In this document: positions 18,030-27,508 of the stretch, in pieces | Layout: each line of letters begins with the position of its first letter | Position numbering within the stretch: position 1 is the first letter of the stretch | Source of the DNA: CAYGOC01 sp964351495 | GTDB lineage: Bacteria > Chlamydiota > Chlamydiia > Chlamydiales > SM23-39 | NCBI GenBank assembly: GCA_964351495.1 | Contig: CAYGOC010000003.1 | Location: 44,168 to 108,167 of the forward strand | DNA length: 64,000 nt | Direction: 5' to 3' | Program-made: the position numbers and the translations under genes | The notes under the pieces: generated by a model | Told to the model about the DNA's origin: nothing | Databases searched by the model: none | What the model saw: the letters and a program-made list of their open reading frames with translations, nothing else

Positions 18030-19448
18030 TTACCAAAAGTAAAGAATAACTTCCTTGTTTTGAGGGTTGATATGGAAAATCCCTTGTTGAAAATAAGCCT
18101 TTGCTTTTTTACTTGTAGCATTCCCTGCCAAGGGATTAAAACAAAGAGGATCCTTTCCGGAATACTCCTTACATTTTGTTCTAAATTCATACTCTTTTAA
18201 TACTTTGGCAATAAAAGGAAGGCCTAGTTTTATAGCAGCCTCTAACCTTTCTTCTTTTGTACTTCCCAAAGAAGAATTATTCATAAGATTTACTAAAACA
18301 GCAGGCATATAAGTAGGCGTTACAGGAAAGGAGTCTGCTTTTTCTTCACTAAACATCTCTTCTATTAACCTGCGATCCTCTAAAGCAATTTGTAAAAAAG
18401 CCTTTTGTATTACCTTTCCCTCTTTTTTTGTAAAAAGGCGCATCATAGCAGCAACTCTAGCTAAAACCCGATCTTGTTTGTGATGAAGCCTAATGCCGAT
18501 CCAATCGGCTCTTTTTCGCAAAATACTCTCATAGGCCTCTTTTTCAGAAGAATTTGGACTAGAAAGAATCTCCACCGCATCTTGGACCAGCTCTATAGAT
18601 CTATGGGTATTTTCAGTATATACTTTAGCTCCCCTTGGATCTACATGAGATAAAGCGCCCATAACGTCTACTTTTTGTATGAGAAAAAGAAAGGTTCTCA
18701 AAACAGGATCTTCTAAAGCTATGCTCCTTTTTAAAGAGGTAAACATTGTTTTCCCTCCTTCTAAGTGAGTCATATGGCCAAAATGAGCATCTACTTTTTC
18801 CACCATACGGAGGAGCTCTCTTTGCTTTAAAGAAAGCTTTTCATAAGAGGGAGAAAAGGAAGGAATTTCTTGCAGTTTTTCTATAAACTCTCTTTTGAAC
18901 ATATCCTGATCTTGCGCTTGTATCTCAGGAAAATGATCCCTGGCTCTTTTTGTTTTTCCCACATCTCCCAAAATGACAGCCACTTCTAAAACCTGTCTCA
19001 TCTCTTCTTCAGATAGATGGTTCCAACTAGATTTAGTAAAATCGATAAATTCCTTGTGAAGCTTTTGAAAGCTCTCCCAAGAGAGCTTCTCTTCTTTTTT
19101 TTGACTCTCTACCAATTTTTCATAAGAAGGTGCATCTCCTTGAAAGATTTGCTCCATAGCAGAAAAAGAACCTAGCGTTCTGTCTAGCTCTATATATTTT
19201 TTTCCGAAAAAAGATTTAGAAAGCCCCTCTGAAGAAGCCGTCCCTTCTTGGATTATAGAAACTCCCTCTTCTGCAAACCATAAAAGCTCGGGATATTTCT
19301 GGAGAAGATTTTTTACCCAGATAACCTCTTTTGAAAGGGTCTTTTCTAATTCCTCTTTTTTCAAAATCTCTTCTTTTGAAACTTCACTCGCAAAAATAGC
19401 ACCGGCACAAAAAACCCCTGCTAAAACAGCTATCACTACTCTACTCAT
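18030..19448 (-). CDS. Exported hypothetical protein with HD/GDxGK-like centre
   Basis: 472 residues with a cleavable signal peptide (VVIAVLAGVFCAGAIFAS, residues 4-21). The body is mostly helical. Around residues 165-180 is VAVILGDVGKTKRARDHF, and later HFGHMTHLEGG; such His plus GD-GK spacing is reminiscent of HD-type or DUF6829-like proteins, but the motif set is not complete enough to assign a reaction. The C-terminal 40 residues contain two cysteines (CKEYSGKDPLC) that could form a disulfide. Single minus-strand gene, convergent with priA. Confidence 0.6.
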   Translation of the reverse strand: MSRVVIAVLAGVFCAGAIFASEVSKEEILKKEELEKTLSKEVIWVKNLLQKYPELLWFAEEGVSIIQEGTASSEGLSKSFFGKKYIELDRTLGSFSAMEQIFQGDAPSYEKLVESQKKEEKLSWESFQKLHKEFIDFTKSSWNHLSEEEMRQVLEVAVILGDVGKTKRARDHFPEIQAQDQDMFKREFIEKLQEIPSFSPSYEKLSLKQRELLRMVEKVDAHFGHMTHLEGGKTMFTSLKRSIALEDPVLRTFLFLIQKVDVMGALSHVDPRGAKVYTENTHRSIELVQDAVEILSSPNSSEKEAYESILRKRADWIGIRLHHKQDRVLARVAAMMRLFTKKEGKVIQKAFLQIALEDRRLIEEMFSEEKADSFPVTPTYMPAVLVNLMNNSSLGSTKEERLEAAIKLGLPFIAKVLKEYEFRTKCKEYSGKDPLCFNPLAGNATSKKAKAYFQQGIFHINPQNKEVILYFW

Positions 19449-19682
19449 ATCACTCTTCCTTTTGTCCTATATCTTTATCTAAGAAAGTCCCTTCTGGTAA
19501 AACAGAAAAAGAGACATTTTACCTATGCTACTTAGAAAAAGAAAAGGTTTCTTTAAATGAGAGTCCTAAACTATGCTGGATGCACCCTGATTAAAAGGGC
19601 GCCTTTGGAAGAGCTTTTAGGAAAAAAGTTCTTGCTTTTCTCCTTGCTTTCCTTTTAATGATGAACAAAAGAGCGTAGAAAA

Positions 19683-20603
19683 ATGATAGAAGTTTTTTTT
19701 AAGTCTTTAAAAGCGAAAGAATTTCAAAAGATTAATGAGTTCAAAGTAGGCTCTTGGGTCCATGTAACAGAGACTACCTTAGAAGATTTAGATAAAATCA
19801 TGGAACTTACCGATATTGATTTTGCAGATCTGAAAGACAGTCTAGATCGGTATGAAATCCCTCGTATTGAGCATGAACACGAAAACATTGTTATCTTTAC
19901 AAGACACCCTAATGAAAATGAAGGGGGACTTTATACCTCTACTTTGACTATCTTACTTACCCCAAACTACGTAGTAACCATCTCCCCTCAAAAAAGTACT
20001 GTAATAGAAAAAATACTGCAAACAAGCTTACGGATCAATTCAACACAAAAATCCAAGTTGTTGTTTCATATTCTTCTAAAGATCACCCAAGAGTTTAACA
20101 CCAACATCAAAAGGGTAAGACATAGCGTATTAGAGCAAGAAAAGCAGATCCAAAATATTGATAGTGAAGACATAGTCATGCTAGCTAAAAACGAAGAGAT
20201 CTTAAATCAGTATCTGACTTCACTGGTCCCTATGAGAAGCCTTTTAGAGGCGATTTCTTCCGGAAGGTTTGTTCATTTGTATGAAAAAGATTTAGATCTT
20301 TTACAAGACTTAACTATCGCCTTGAAACAGTCGGAAGACCTGTGCAGCGTCAACATTAAAAGTATCCGAAGCCTAAGGGATTCTTACCAGATTATCTTTA
20401 CAAACGATGTCAATAAAACCATCAAAAGGTTAACCGCTATAACAATCCTTTTTACCATCCCTACAATTGTCTCTTCCGTTTATGGCATGAATGTCTCTTT
20501 ACCCTTTGAAAAGAGCCCTTTTGCTTTTTTTTTGATCATGAACATGATCGTGGTTTTCTCTTTTGTTTCTATTTTAGTTTTTATGAAAAAAAAGTGGCTT
20601 TAA
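19683..20603 (+). CDS. corA: CorA family divalent cation (Mg2+) channel
   Basis: 306 residues. Long cytoplasmic N-terminal domain with coiled helices, then two C-terminal membrane helices. The signature YGMN is at 267-270, at the end of the first helix, followed by the short periplasmic loop and a basic C-terminus (MKKKW). Length and layout are typical of CorA pentamers, which gate Mg2+ entry by sensing cytosolic Mg2+. The preceding 230 bases hold no supported gene. Confidence 0.93.
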   Translation: MIEVFFKSLKAKEFQKINEFKVGSWVHVTETTLEDLDKIMELTDIDFADLKDSLDRYEIPRIEHEHENIVIFTRHPNENEGGLYTSTLTILLTPNYVVTISPQKSTVIEKILQTSLRINSTQKSKLLFHILLKITQEFNTNIKRVRHSVLEQEKQIQNIDSEDIVMLAKNEEILNQYLTSLVPMRSLLEAISSGRFVHLYEKDLDLLQDLTIALKQSEDLCSVNIKSIRSLRDSYQIIFTNDVNKTIKRLTAITILFTIPTIVSSVYGMNVSLPFEKSPFAFFLIMNMIVVFSFVSILVFMKKKWL

Positions 20604-21886
20604 ATTAAAAGAGCTGCGGGACACTCTAAAAGAGATTTCATCGTTCTTAAGAAGAGCGCTCCCTCTTTCCCATCTATCACCCTATGGTCGCAAGATAGAG
20701 TAAGTTTCATCACTTTTCCAGGCTCTACTTTGCCCTCTTTGACTACAGGTTGATCTATCATGCCTCCTACGGCTAAGATAGCACTTTGTGGTGGATTTAT
20801 AATCGCTTCAAACTGGGTTATCCCATACATTCCTAAGTTTGAAATGGTAAAAGAGCCCCCTTTGTATTCAGAAGGAGAGAGTTTTCCCTCTTTGGCTTTT
20901 TTCGCAAGCATCTTTACTTCTTGTGATAACCGAGCTACATCTTTGTAATCTGCATACCGAACAATCGGGGTAATAAGCCCATCCGGAAGAGAAACTGCTA
21001 CGGCAATATCTACCGTGTGAAATTGCAAAATCGTCTGGTTTTTCGGGTAAAAGCCTCTATTCACTTCTTTGTGTTCTCTTAAAGAAAGGGCTGCAGCTCT
21101 CATAATAAAGTCATTATAGGTAAGAGAAATATGAAAACTTTCCAGTTCTTGTTTCAAAGAAACTAAATGAGATACCTCTACATCTTGGTGTAAGTAAAAA
21201 TGAGGAATAAAGGTCTTTGCTTCTTGTAGTCTTTTTCCAATTACTTTTCTCATAGGGGTAAGAGGGATTTCTTCATAGCTTCCCGCTACCTCTTTAGGAG
21301 GCTCTTTTTTCCCAAAAGAGATTATAGATTCCGGTCCGGTAAGATCTAAATCACGGCTCATGATCCTTCCTTGAGGCCCGGAACCGTGTACTTTAGAAAG
21401 ATCAAGCCCTTTTTCTTGTGCTATCTTTTTTGCCAAAGGAGAAATTCCTCTAGAGGAGAAGGTGTCTTCTGAGAAAATTTCCTCTTCTAGTGGGGGTTCC
21501 GGAGAAAAATCCGGCTCAGCAAAAGAGGCCTTTGTTTCCGGCACTGCTTGTTTAGTGGGAGCTTTGTTTTCTGGCTGGGACTGTTGTGGTTTGGATTCTT
21601 CTTCTTTGGGTTCTTTTTTGACAGGCTCTTCTTCTATAGCCTCTTCTAGGGTTTCAGAAAAAATGGCTATAGGTTCGTTAACTACAACGGATTCTCCTTC
21701 TTTTTTTAGAATCTTCCGTAAAAAACCGGGATCTAACGCTTGGTATTCTACGGTTGCCTTATCGGTTGCAACCTCTATTAAAAGCTGTCCCGCTTCTACT
21801 TTATCACTCTCTTTTACATGCCATTTTACAATGGTTCCCTCTTCCATAGTAGGAGAGAGTTTGGGCATATTGACTTTGAAGGACAT
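20600..21886 (-). CDS. pdhC: Pyruvate dehydrogenase E2, dihydrolipoamide acetyltransferase
   Basis: 428 residues. One lipoyl domain with the lipoylated Lys43 in EVATDKATVEY; a Pro/Glu/Lys-rich linker; a peripheral-subunit-binding domain beginning ISPLAKKIAQEKGLD; and the acetyltransferase domain with the catalytic DHRVIDG at 400-406. Forms the core that passes acetyl groups to CoA. Third gene of pdhA-pdhB-pdhC; the start is 9 bases after pdhB. No E3 gene is in the window. Confidence 0.96.
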   Translation of the reverse strand: MSFKVNMPKLSPTMEEGTIVKWHVKESDKVEAGQLLIEVATDKATVEYQALDPGFLRKILKKEGESVVVNEPIAIFSETLEEAIEEEPVKKEPKEEESKPQQSQPENKAPTKQAVPETKASFAEPDFSPEPPLEEEIFSEDTFSSRGISPLAKKIAQEKGLDLSKVHGSGPQGRIMSRDLDLTGPESIISFGKKEPPKEVAGSYEEIPLTPMRKVIGKRLQEAKTFIPHFYLHQDVEVSHLVSLKQELESFHISLTYNDFIMRAAALSLREHKEVNRGFYPKNQTILQFHTVDIAVAVSLPDGLITPIVRYADYKDVARLSQEVKMLAKKAKEGKLSPSEYKGGSFTISNLGMYGITQFEAIINPPQSAILAVGGMIDQPVVKEGKVEPGKVMKLTLSCDHRVIDGKEGALFLRTMKSLLECPAALLI

Positions 21887-21895
21887 CGTTTCCTC

Positions 21896-22882
21896 TTAAC
21901 TTAAAACATCATGAACCGCATCTAAGATACGGTCTACATTCGGCAAAGTTTTTTGTTCCAAAATTTTGGAATAAGGCATCGGAGTTTCTTTTTGACATAC
22001 CCTTTTTATAGGGGCATCTAAAAAGTCTAAAGCATGCTCCATAATCTGAAAAGCAATTTCCGCACAAATTCCGGCAAAATAATGGCCTTCTTCCACTAAA
22101 ACGCAAAAGTGTGTTTTTTGAACCGACTTGCAAACCGTTGCTATATCTAAAGGTTTTATCGTCCTAAGATCGATAACCTCACAGCTAATCTTTTCTTTTT
22201 CCCGTAAAATCCTGGCTGCTTCCAGCGCATGTTTTAACATGCGACTATAAGAAACTATAGTAACTTGGCTCCCCTCTTGTACCACTTTCGCTTTCCCTAT
22301 GGGGAGAAGGTAGGGCTCTTTCGGGATTTGCATTTTATCCCCGTAGTCTAGTTCGTTTTCCAAAAAAAGAACAGGATTGTTGTTTCGAATAGCTGCCTTT
22401 AAAAGTCCTTTGGCATCATAAGGATTCGAGGGCGCTATGATAATCCATCCCGGTAGATTTCCGTAGATTGCTTCTACTGAGTGGGAGTGTTGACAACTTA
22501 CCTGAGCTGCTGACCCGTTAGGACCTCGAAATACTATCGGAACAGAAAACCTTCCGCCCGACATATAATACATTTTACAGGCATTAGAAATCAGCTGATC
22601 TGCTGCTACAAAAGAGAAATTCCAACTCATAAATTCTACAATGGGGCGGAGTCCACAAAGAGCGGCACCAATAGCTAAGCCTGCAAATCCATTTTCTGCA
22701 ATAGGAGTATCGATAATCCTTTTAGAACCCCATTTTTCTAACATTCCCTTGGTTACTTTATAGGCTCCATTATACTCGGCAACTTCCTCTCCTATAACGA
22801 ACACTTTTTCGTCTAAGGTCATCTCTTCATCGATAGCTTGTCTTAAAGCCTCTCTAGTTTCTATTTCTTGCATCTCTTTCAT
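21896..22882 (-). CDS. pdhB: Pyruvate dehydrogenase E1, beta subunit
   Basis: 328 residues from MKEMQEIETREAL, whose ATG overlaps the pdhA stop as ATGA and has AAGGAG about 10 bases upstream; a longer in-frame start at 22909 would lie inside pdhA. Transketolase-like pyrimidine domain with GEEVAEYNGAYKVTKG and DTPIAENGFAGLAIG, then the C-terminal ligand-binding domain (EVIDLRTIKPLD). Forms the thiamine diphosphate site with PdhA. Confidence 0.95.
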   Translation of the reverse strand: MKEMQEIETREALRQAIDEEMTLDEKVFVIGEEVAEYNGAYKVTKGMLEKWGSKRIIDTPIAENGFAGLAIGAALCGLRPIVEFMSWNFSFVAADQLISNACKMYYMSGGRFSVPIVFRGPNGSAAQVSCQHSHSVEAIYGNLPGWIIIAPSNPYDAKGLLKAAIRNNNPVLFLENELDYGDKMQIPKEPYLLPIGKAKVVQEGSQVTIVSYSRMLKHALEAARILREKEKISCEVIDLRTIKPLDIATVCKSVQKTHFCVLVEEGHYFAGICAEIAFQIMEHALDFLDAPIKRVCQKETPMPYSKILEQKTLPNVDRILDAVHDVLS

Positions 22883-23877
22883 GGAGAAAACACTCCTTCT
22901 TCCAAACAAGTAGGATCAGGAAAAGGGCTTTTTTCTGCAAATTCCATAGCAGAGATGGCTTTTTCCCGCTGTTTTTTTTCTATCTCTTTCATTTGTTCTT
23001 CTGAAAGGAAATTTCTTTTTTCCATCTCCTTTTGCAAAAAGAGAATCGGATCTTTTTGCATAGCTTCTTGCAGCGCTTCTTTGGATCTATACAAAGCAGG
23101 ATCAGAAACAGAGTGTCCTTTAAATCTTTGTGTAACCGCCTCTACTACAATCGGCCTGGATGTCTTTAGAACCTCTTCTAAAGCTTCTTGAAAAAAAGCA
23201 AAACACGCTAAAAAATTCATACCATCTATCGTATAGCCTTTTAAGCCGAAAGGGGCTGCCAGCTTTTCTCCAATAGGGTTTAAAGAAATAGCTCGAGAAA
23301 CTCCGGTTCCCATACCCCAAAGGTTATTTTCTACTACGTAAATTACGGGAAGAGACCAAAGAGAAGCCAAATTTAACGATTCATAAACGGCTCCTTGCGC
23401 TACTGCCCCCTCTCCTAAAAAACACCACGAGATCTGTTCTTTTTGTTCTTGATATTTCAAAGCAAAGCCCGCTCCTGTAGCAATGGGAACATGTCCTCCC
23501 ACAATACCAAAGCCCCCAAGCATCCTATCTGTGTACAGATGCATAGAGCCCCCTCTTCCTTGGGTATTTCCCGTTTTTTTCCCATAAAGCTCTGCCATAA
23601 TCTCTTCTGGAGTACAACCTAAAAGAAGCGCTAAAGCGTGACATCGATACGTAGTAGAAAACCAATGCTCTTTTCCACAAGCTTCGATAACAGCTGTTTG
23701 TATTGCTTCTTGTCCTATATAGGAGTGAAAAAAACCACCTACTTTCCCTTGCTGATAGGCAGCTTCTGCCCTTATTTCAAAATTTCGAATCAAAAGCATC
23801 TTTTCAAGAACTTGTAAAAGTTTTTCTTTTCCAAGTTCTTGGATCACTTTTTCGGGGTCAAAAGAAAAAGAATGCAT
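22879..23877 (-). CDS. pdhA: Pyruvate dehydrogenase E1, alpha subunit
   Basis: 332 residues. Thiamine-diphosphate decarboxylase subunit: GKVGGFFHSYIGQEA, the GRGGSMH loop, and the cofactor motif running from GEGAVAQGAVYESLN to ENNLWGMGT. The HSVSDP loop near residue 255 is the usual phosphorylation-loop region of the family. First gene of the pdhABC operon, which links glycolysis-derived pyruvate to acetyl-CoA. The gap before it contains a small lipoprotein-like gene on the same strand. Confidence 0.95.
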   Translation of the reverse strand: MHSFSFDPEKVIQELGKEKLLQVLEKMLLIRNFEIRAEAAYQQGKVGGFFHSYIGQEAIQTAVIEACGKEHWFSTTYRCHALALLLGCTPEEIMAELYGKKTGNTQGRGGSMHLYTDRMLGGFGIVGGHVPIATGAGFALKYQEQKEQISWCFLGEGAVAQGAVYESLNLASLWSLPVIYVVENNLWGMGTGVSRAISLNPIGEKLAAPFGLKGYTIDGMNFLACFAFFQEALEEVLKTSRPIVVEAVTQRFKGHSVSDPALYRSKEALQEAMQKDPILFLQKEMEKRNFLSEEQMKEIEKKQREKAISAMEFAEKSPFPDPTCLEEGVFSP

Positions 23878-23935
23878 ATAACCTTCAAACCTTCCGTTTA
23901 AAACAGTTATCTATAAAAAGCAACACCGGAAAAAC

Positions 23936-24088
23936 CTAAAAACTAGCCCCGGGAGCTCCCCCTGGAACTTGAGGAACTATGTACGGATTATTGGTAACAG
24001 GAACTGTCTTATACTCTTCTTCAGAATTATAGGCTTGAAAACAACTCGTACAAAACAAACTTAAAACAAGAAACAAGAAACATCTCAT
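23936..24088 (-). CDS. Small exported or lipoprotein-like peptide of 50 residues
   Basis: A short frame with start ATG at 24088 and GAGG upstream. The product begins MRCFLFLVLSLFCTSC, a classic short hydrophobic signal ending in a Cys that could be lipidated (lipobox CTSC is imperfect at -3), then a Tyr/Pro/Asn-rich tail ending PGGAPGASF. The signal-like N-terminus, ribosome site and lack of any competing gene argue for a real gene. It lies 58 bases upstream of pdhA on the same strand. Function unknown. Confidence 0.55.
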   Translation of the reverse strand: MRCFLFLVLSLFCTSCFQAYNSEEEYKTVPVTNNPYIVPQVPGGAPGASF

Positions 24089-24175
24089 AACACTAACCTA
24101 CCTCTTCCAGAGTCTACTTGCTCCAAAGATTTTTTTCATCTATTCTAGAACAAACATCGATAAAGAGGAAACAAA

Positions 24176-24868
24176 GTGGCTCTAAGACCTATATATTATG
24201 ACACAGAAACTACGGGAGTAAAACCGGGGAAGGACAAAATTATAGAAATTGCTGCCTATGATCCTTTTCAAGGAAAAACCTTTTGTAAATTTGTAAACCC
24301 GGCAATACCCATACCAGAGGAAGCTACGAAAATCCATAATATTACGAATGAAATGGTACAAGATGCTCCCTCTTTTGCAGAAATAGGAAAAGAGTTTGCT
24401 CTTTTTTGTGAAGGAGAAGCTGTCTTAATTGCCCATAACAACGATGCCTTTGACCTTCCTTTTTTAGAAGCAGAATACACGTCTGCATCTCTTGAGATCC
24501 CAAAATGGATTTTTTGTGATTCTTTAAAGTGGGCGAGAAAATATCGCCCTGACCTTCCTAGGCATTCTTTACAATACTTAAGAGAAGTGTATAAAATCCC
24601 CGAAAACCAAGCTCATAGAGCTTTAGACGACGTAAAGGTGTTATCTCAGGTCTTTTCCTATCTAATTGATGATCTTTCTTTGGAAGCGGTTTTAGAGCTT
24701 ATGAAAGACTCAGGAAAAATTTCCCGTATGCCTTTTGGAAAACATCAGGGAAAACCATTAGACCAAATTCCCAAAGATTATGTAATCTGGCTGGAAAAAA
24801 GTGGCGCTTTTGAAAAAAAAGAAAACGGCGCTTTAAAAGAGGGGTTTCAAGAAGTGGGGTTACTGTAA
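24176..24868 (+). CDS. DnaQ-like 3'-5' exonuclease with C-terminal DUF3820-type domain
   Basis: 230 residues from a GTG start with AGAGGA seven bases upstream. DEDDh exonuclease: DTETTG (Asp9, Glu11), AHNNDAFD (second Asp), and HRALDDV (His and last Asp). The C-terminal ~45 residues (MPFGKHQGKPLDQIPKDYVIWL) match the small DUF3820 module found fused to some exonucleases. Likely acts in proofreading or DNA repair; it is not fused to a polymerase. The next gene starts inside its stop codon (TAATG). Confidence 0.88.
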   Translation: MALRPIYYDTETTGVKPGKDKIIEIAAYDPFQGKTFCKFVNPAIPIPEEATKIHNITNEMVQDAPSFAEIGKEFALFCEGEAVLIAHNNDAFDLPFLEAEYTSASLEIPKWIFCDSLKWARKYRPDLPRHSLQYLREVYKIPENQAHRALDDVKVLSQVFSYLIDDLSLEAVLELMKDSGKISRMPFGKHQGKPLDQIPKDYVIWLEKSGAFEKKENGALKEGFQEVGLL

Positions 24869-25704
24869 TGCGTATAGCTATTTTGGGATGTGGTTATGTA
24901 GGGAAAGCGCTCACTAAGCTGTGGTCCTTAAAGAAAGAGCATATCCTGACCTGTACCACTCGCTCTAAAGAAAACATCCCTTCTCTTCAAAAGTTGACTC
25001 AAAAAAGCTTTCTACTAGATGGAGAAGATAAAGAGGAGATCTTTTCTTTACTCAGTCAAAATGATCTGATTGTAGTGACTGTAGCTCCTGACTCTACCGA
25101 TGACTATAAAAAGACTTATCTAAAAACAGCGCAGTCTATCCATCATGCTGCTTCTAAAATAAAAGAGCCTAAAATGCTTTTTTATACAAGCTCCTCTTCC
25201 GTATATGGAGACCATGGAGGGAAATGGGTGGGAGAAGACGCTCCTCTTTTAGCCTCCGGTAAAGAAGGTAAGATTTTAATAGAAACAGAAGAAGAATATC
25301 TCTCTTTATCTTCTTTAGGATGGAAAGTTACTGTATTTCGTTTAACAGAAATCTACGGCCCCGGAAGGGACCTTTCCGAAAGGGTAAAGAGCATGCAAAA
25401 CAGGGTCTTGCCGGGAGAGGGAAGCCACTTTACAAATATGATTCATCTAGAAGATATTATAAACGCTATGGACCACGCTCTAAGACACCGTCTGGAAGGG
25501 GTCTTTAACCTTTCGGATGATGACCATCCTACCCGAAAAGAATTCTACGATAAGATAGCAGACCATTTAGGAATTTCTAGAATTTTATGGGATCCAAATC
25601 TTACAAGGCTAAATCGTGGTAATAAAAAAGTATCCAACCATACCATTAAAGCCTCCGGCTATACCTTCTTGCACCCTCACAGGGTTTTGCACGTTAATGC
25701 TTAG
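24868..25704 (+). CDS. NAD-dependent epimerase/dehydratase family (extended SDR) protein
   Basis: 278 residues. Nucleotide-binding GCGYVGKAL near the N-terminus (GxGxxG type), SSSSVYGDHGG with the Ser/Tyr region of extended SDRs, and the EIYGPGRDL segment. The nearest familiar group is the YeeZ-like sugar-nucleotide epimerase-related proteins; substrate unknown. Translationally coupled to the exonuclease by TAATG, although the two functions are not obviously linked. Ends convergently, overlapping the next minus-strand gene by four bases. Confidence 0.85.
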   Translation: MRIAILGCGYVGKALTKLWSLKKEHILTCTTRSKENIPSLQKLTQKSFLLDGEDKEEIFSLLSQNDLIVVTVAPDSTDDYKKTYLKTAQSIHHAASKIKEPKMLFYTSSSSVYGDHGGKWVGEDAPLLASGKEGKILIETEEEYLSLSSLGWKVTVFRLTEIYGPGRDLSERVKSMQNRVLPGEGSHFTNMIHLEDIINAMDHALRHRLEGVFNLSDDDHPTRKEFYDKIADHLGISRILWDPNLTRLNRGNKKVSNHTIKASGYTFLHPHRVLHVNA

Positions 25705-26030
25705 TCCAAAGCCTCTTTTAACCCGTTAAAATCGTGCTCTAGTTTTTCTTCATTTTCCACGGAGGGGTTTTTATCGATAAGAGAAAGATCCTTGTCGAGC
25801 TTTTTTTTCTGATTTCTAACTGTTTTAGAAGACTCCTGGGCGATTACATCCATCATACTAAGCTCGCTTTTCATCCTTCTTTTAGCAAGAGTCTCCTCTG
25901 AAAAGTGGTGCTCCTTTCGGGCTTTCTTATAATCTTTTAGATACCGTTCAAATTTTTCAGAAGAGGCCTTTAACTCTTCCTTATGAGAGCTAGGCGTGTT
26001 TTTTATATTCCCTTTTTCTTCTATTTCCAT
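25701..26030 (-). CDS. Small charged helical hypothetical protein
   Basis: 109 residues from the ATG at 26030, which overlaps the upstream stop as TAATG and has GGGAGGGG in front; a longer start at 26069 would lie inside the neighbour. Highly charged, Lys/Glu-rich, helical, with no signal peptide. Not recognised. Strict coupling to the exported upstream protein suggests a shared task. Confidence 0.55.
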   Translation of the reverse strand: MEIEEKGNIKNTPSSHKEELKASSEKFERYLKDYKKARKEHHFSEETLAKRRMKSELSMMDVIAQESSKTVRNQKKKLDKDLSLIDKNPSVENEEKLEHDFNGLKEALD

Positions 26031-26494
26031 TACAACCCCTCCCTTTTTTGGCAGTTTACATACTTGCAAGGCTCTTTTGCCCCTTTCTCTTTTTTATGAA
26101 GACATCGAATTTCTACCTTATATCCCTTAAAAACCCCTACCTTTGGAATATCTTCCCCCTCTGATCCTCTGGGTCCATCTCCTTCTATAATCTTTTCCTG
26201 ATATAAATTGCTGGGAAGCTCTGCATAGCTTGTTCCTTTTTTAACCAGCAAAACCTCTTCTTCTAAGCTGATTATAAAAAACCGAAACCCCCTCTCTAGG
26301 GTAATTTCAGAGGCTCTTTTAAAAAGAGCTTTCAAAGCCCTTTCCCTAGAAATGGCCCTTTCATAGGCAAGAATCAAAGAAAATCGATCTTTCGCTATCT
26401 CTCTTTGTATGTAGCTCTCCTTGTTAGAAAAAGAAGGGCTACCACCGGCTACTAGCTGAGATACACTAAGTATAAAAAAGCAAAGTCTTTTCAT
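26030..26494 (-). CDS. Exported hypothetical protein
   Basis: 154 residues with a signal peptide (MKRLCFFILSVSQLVAGG). The mature part contains RASEITLERGFRFFII, which resembles the core of small exported proteins of the CC0125/CC1285 type, but the lipobox Cys of that group is absent, so I leave it unassigned. The C-terminus has two Cys (EPCKYVNCQ) and another at CLHKK. First of a coupled two-gene unit; an A/T-rich tract lies upstream. Confidence 0.55.
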   Translation of the reverse strand: MKRLCFFILSVSQLVAGGSPSFSNKESYIQREIAKDRFSLILAYERAISRERALKALFKRASEITLERGFRFFIISLEEEVLLVKKGTSYAELPSNLYQEKIIEGDGPRGSEGEDIPKVGVFKGYKVEIRCLHKKEKGAKEPCKYVNCQKREGL

Positions 26495-26601
26495 AAAACC
26501 CCTCTTCTTTATTTTTATTAAAAACTAATTAAAATTCAAGTTAGTTTAATAAAATAAATAAAATAGGAGTTTTTATTTTTGTTTTAATTTGCTTTTATTC
26601 A

Positions 26602-27375
26602 CTAAAACAGCCCAGGGGCCAGTTCTTCTATAAGAAGTTTATACTCAGAGATTAAAGACTTAATTTTTGCTTCTACTTCATTTTCAGGGTCAAACCTCTC
26701 CTCTAAAACCTGCCAAAAATACCCCTTTAGATCTATCTGGCTATAATAGTCATGCATGGTTTCATAGTGGAGAAGCTCTTGATACATGTGCTCAAAAAAC
26801 GGCTCTTGTATTCTTTTGCAAACCGTTAGTGTCTTTTGTAGCTTTTCTTCTTCTAAGGACCTTTTTATCTCCTCAAAAAAAGCTTCTGAGGAAAAAAGCT
26901 CTTTTGCTATCTGTTCTTTTACATGAAACTCAATAACATTTTCTTTTACTTTGGAAAGGGCCAGCACATTTTCTGTTTCTCCCAACCCAAAATAGAAAAA
27001 AAGAGCAACTTGTAAAAGTTTTTCTTTTGCTTGCTTTTCATATATAGGGAGATATCTTTCTAAAAAGTAAATACTGATAGCTTCTTCTTTTTCTGTTTCA
27101 CAAATCTGCTTTATCTTCTCCACATAATTTTCTAAAATACGGAGCACTTCAAAGGCTGTACTTTTAATATGCTCTTTCATAAAGGGATTAGAAAGGGCCA
27201 TAGAATAGTAACTTTTTGTCCTAGAATAACTATTAAAACTCCCTTCATGAATCGATAGTTCATACGTTTTTTTTATCTCTTCTAAAGCCTTTTCTTTATC
27301 AAACCCCACTTCTAAAGAAAAAGCCAAACTTGTCATAAAATAAAAAATTCCCACTAGAAAGAAACACTTTTTCAT
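26602..27375 (-). CDS. Exported hypothetical protein, helical
   Basis: 257 residues from MKKCFFLVGIFYFMTSLAFS (signal peptide) with GAGGG just upstream; the longer open frame to 27414 is less likely because it buries the signal. The mature protein is alpha-helical and Glu/Lys-rich with few cysteines. No family recognised. A single gene between A/T-rich intergenic tracts. Confidence 0.55.
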   Translation of the reverse strand: MKKCFFLVGIFYFMTSLAFSLEVGFDKEKALEEIKKTYELSIHEGSFNSYSRTKSYYSMALSNPFMKEHIKSTAFEVLRILENYVEKIKQICETEKEEAISIYFLERYLPIYEKQAKEKLLQVALFFYFGLGETENVLALSKVKENVIEFHVKEQIAKELFSSEAFFEEIKRSLEEEKLQKTLTVCKRIQEPFFEHMYQELLHYETMHDYYSQIDLKGYFWQVLEERFDPENEVEAKIKSLISEYKLLIEELAPGLF

Positions 27376-27508
27376 ACAGCCCTCTATTTGTCTTTCAAAA
27401 AAGGGAAGTATCATACAAAAAAATTTCCTTAAAAAAAATGAAATTTTTCTAAAGAAGAAAAACTAGAAAGCTTGTATAAGAGAGAAGCAGTAATTTTCAA
27501 GAGATTCT

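Noticed and set aside
19557..19658. 33-residue open frame (MRVLNYAGC...LLSF) before corA
   Set aside because: Too short, no clear ribosome site and no signal or family pattern; kept only as a note.
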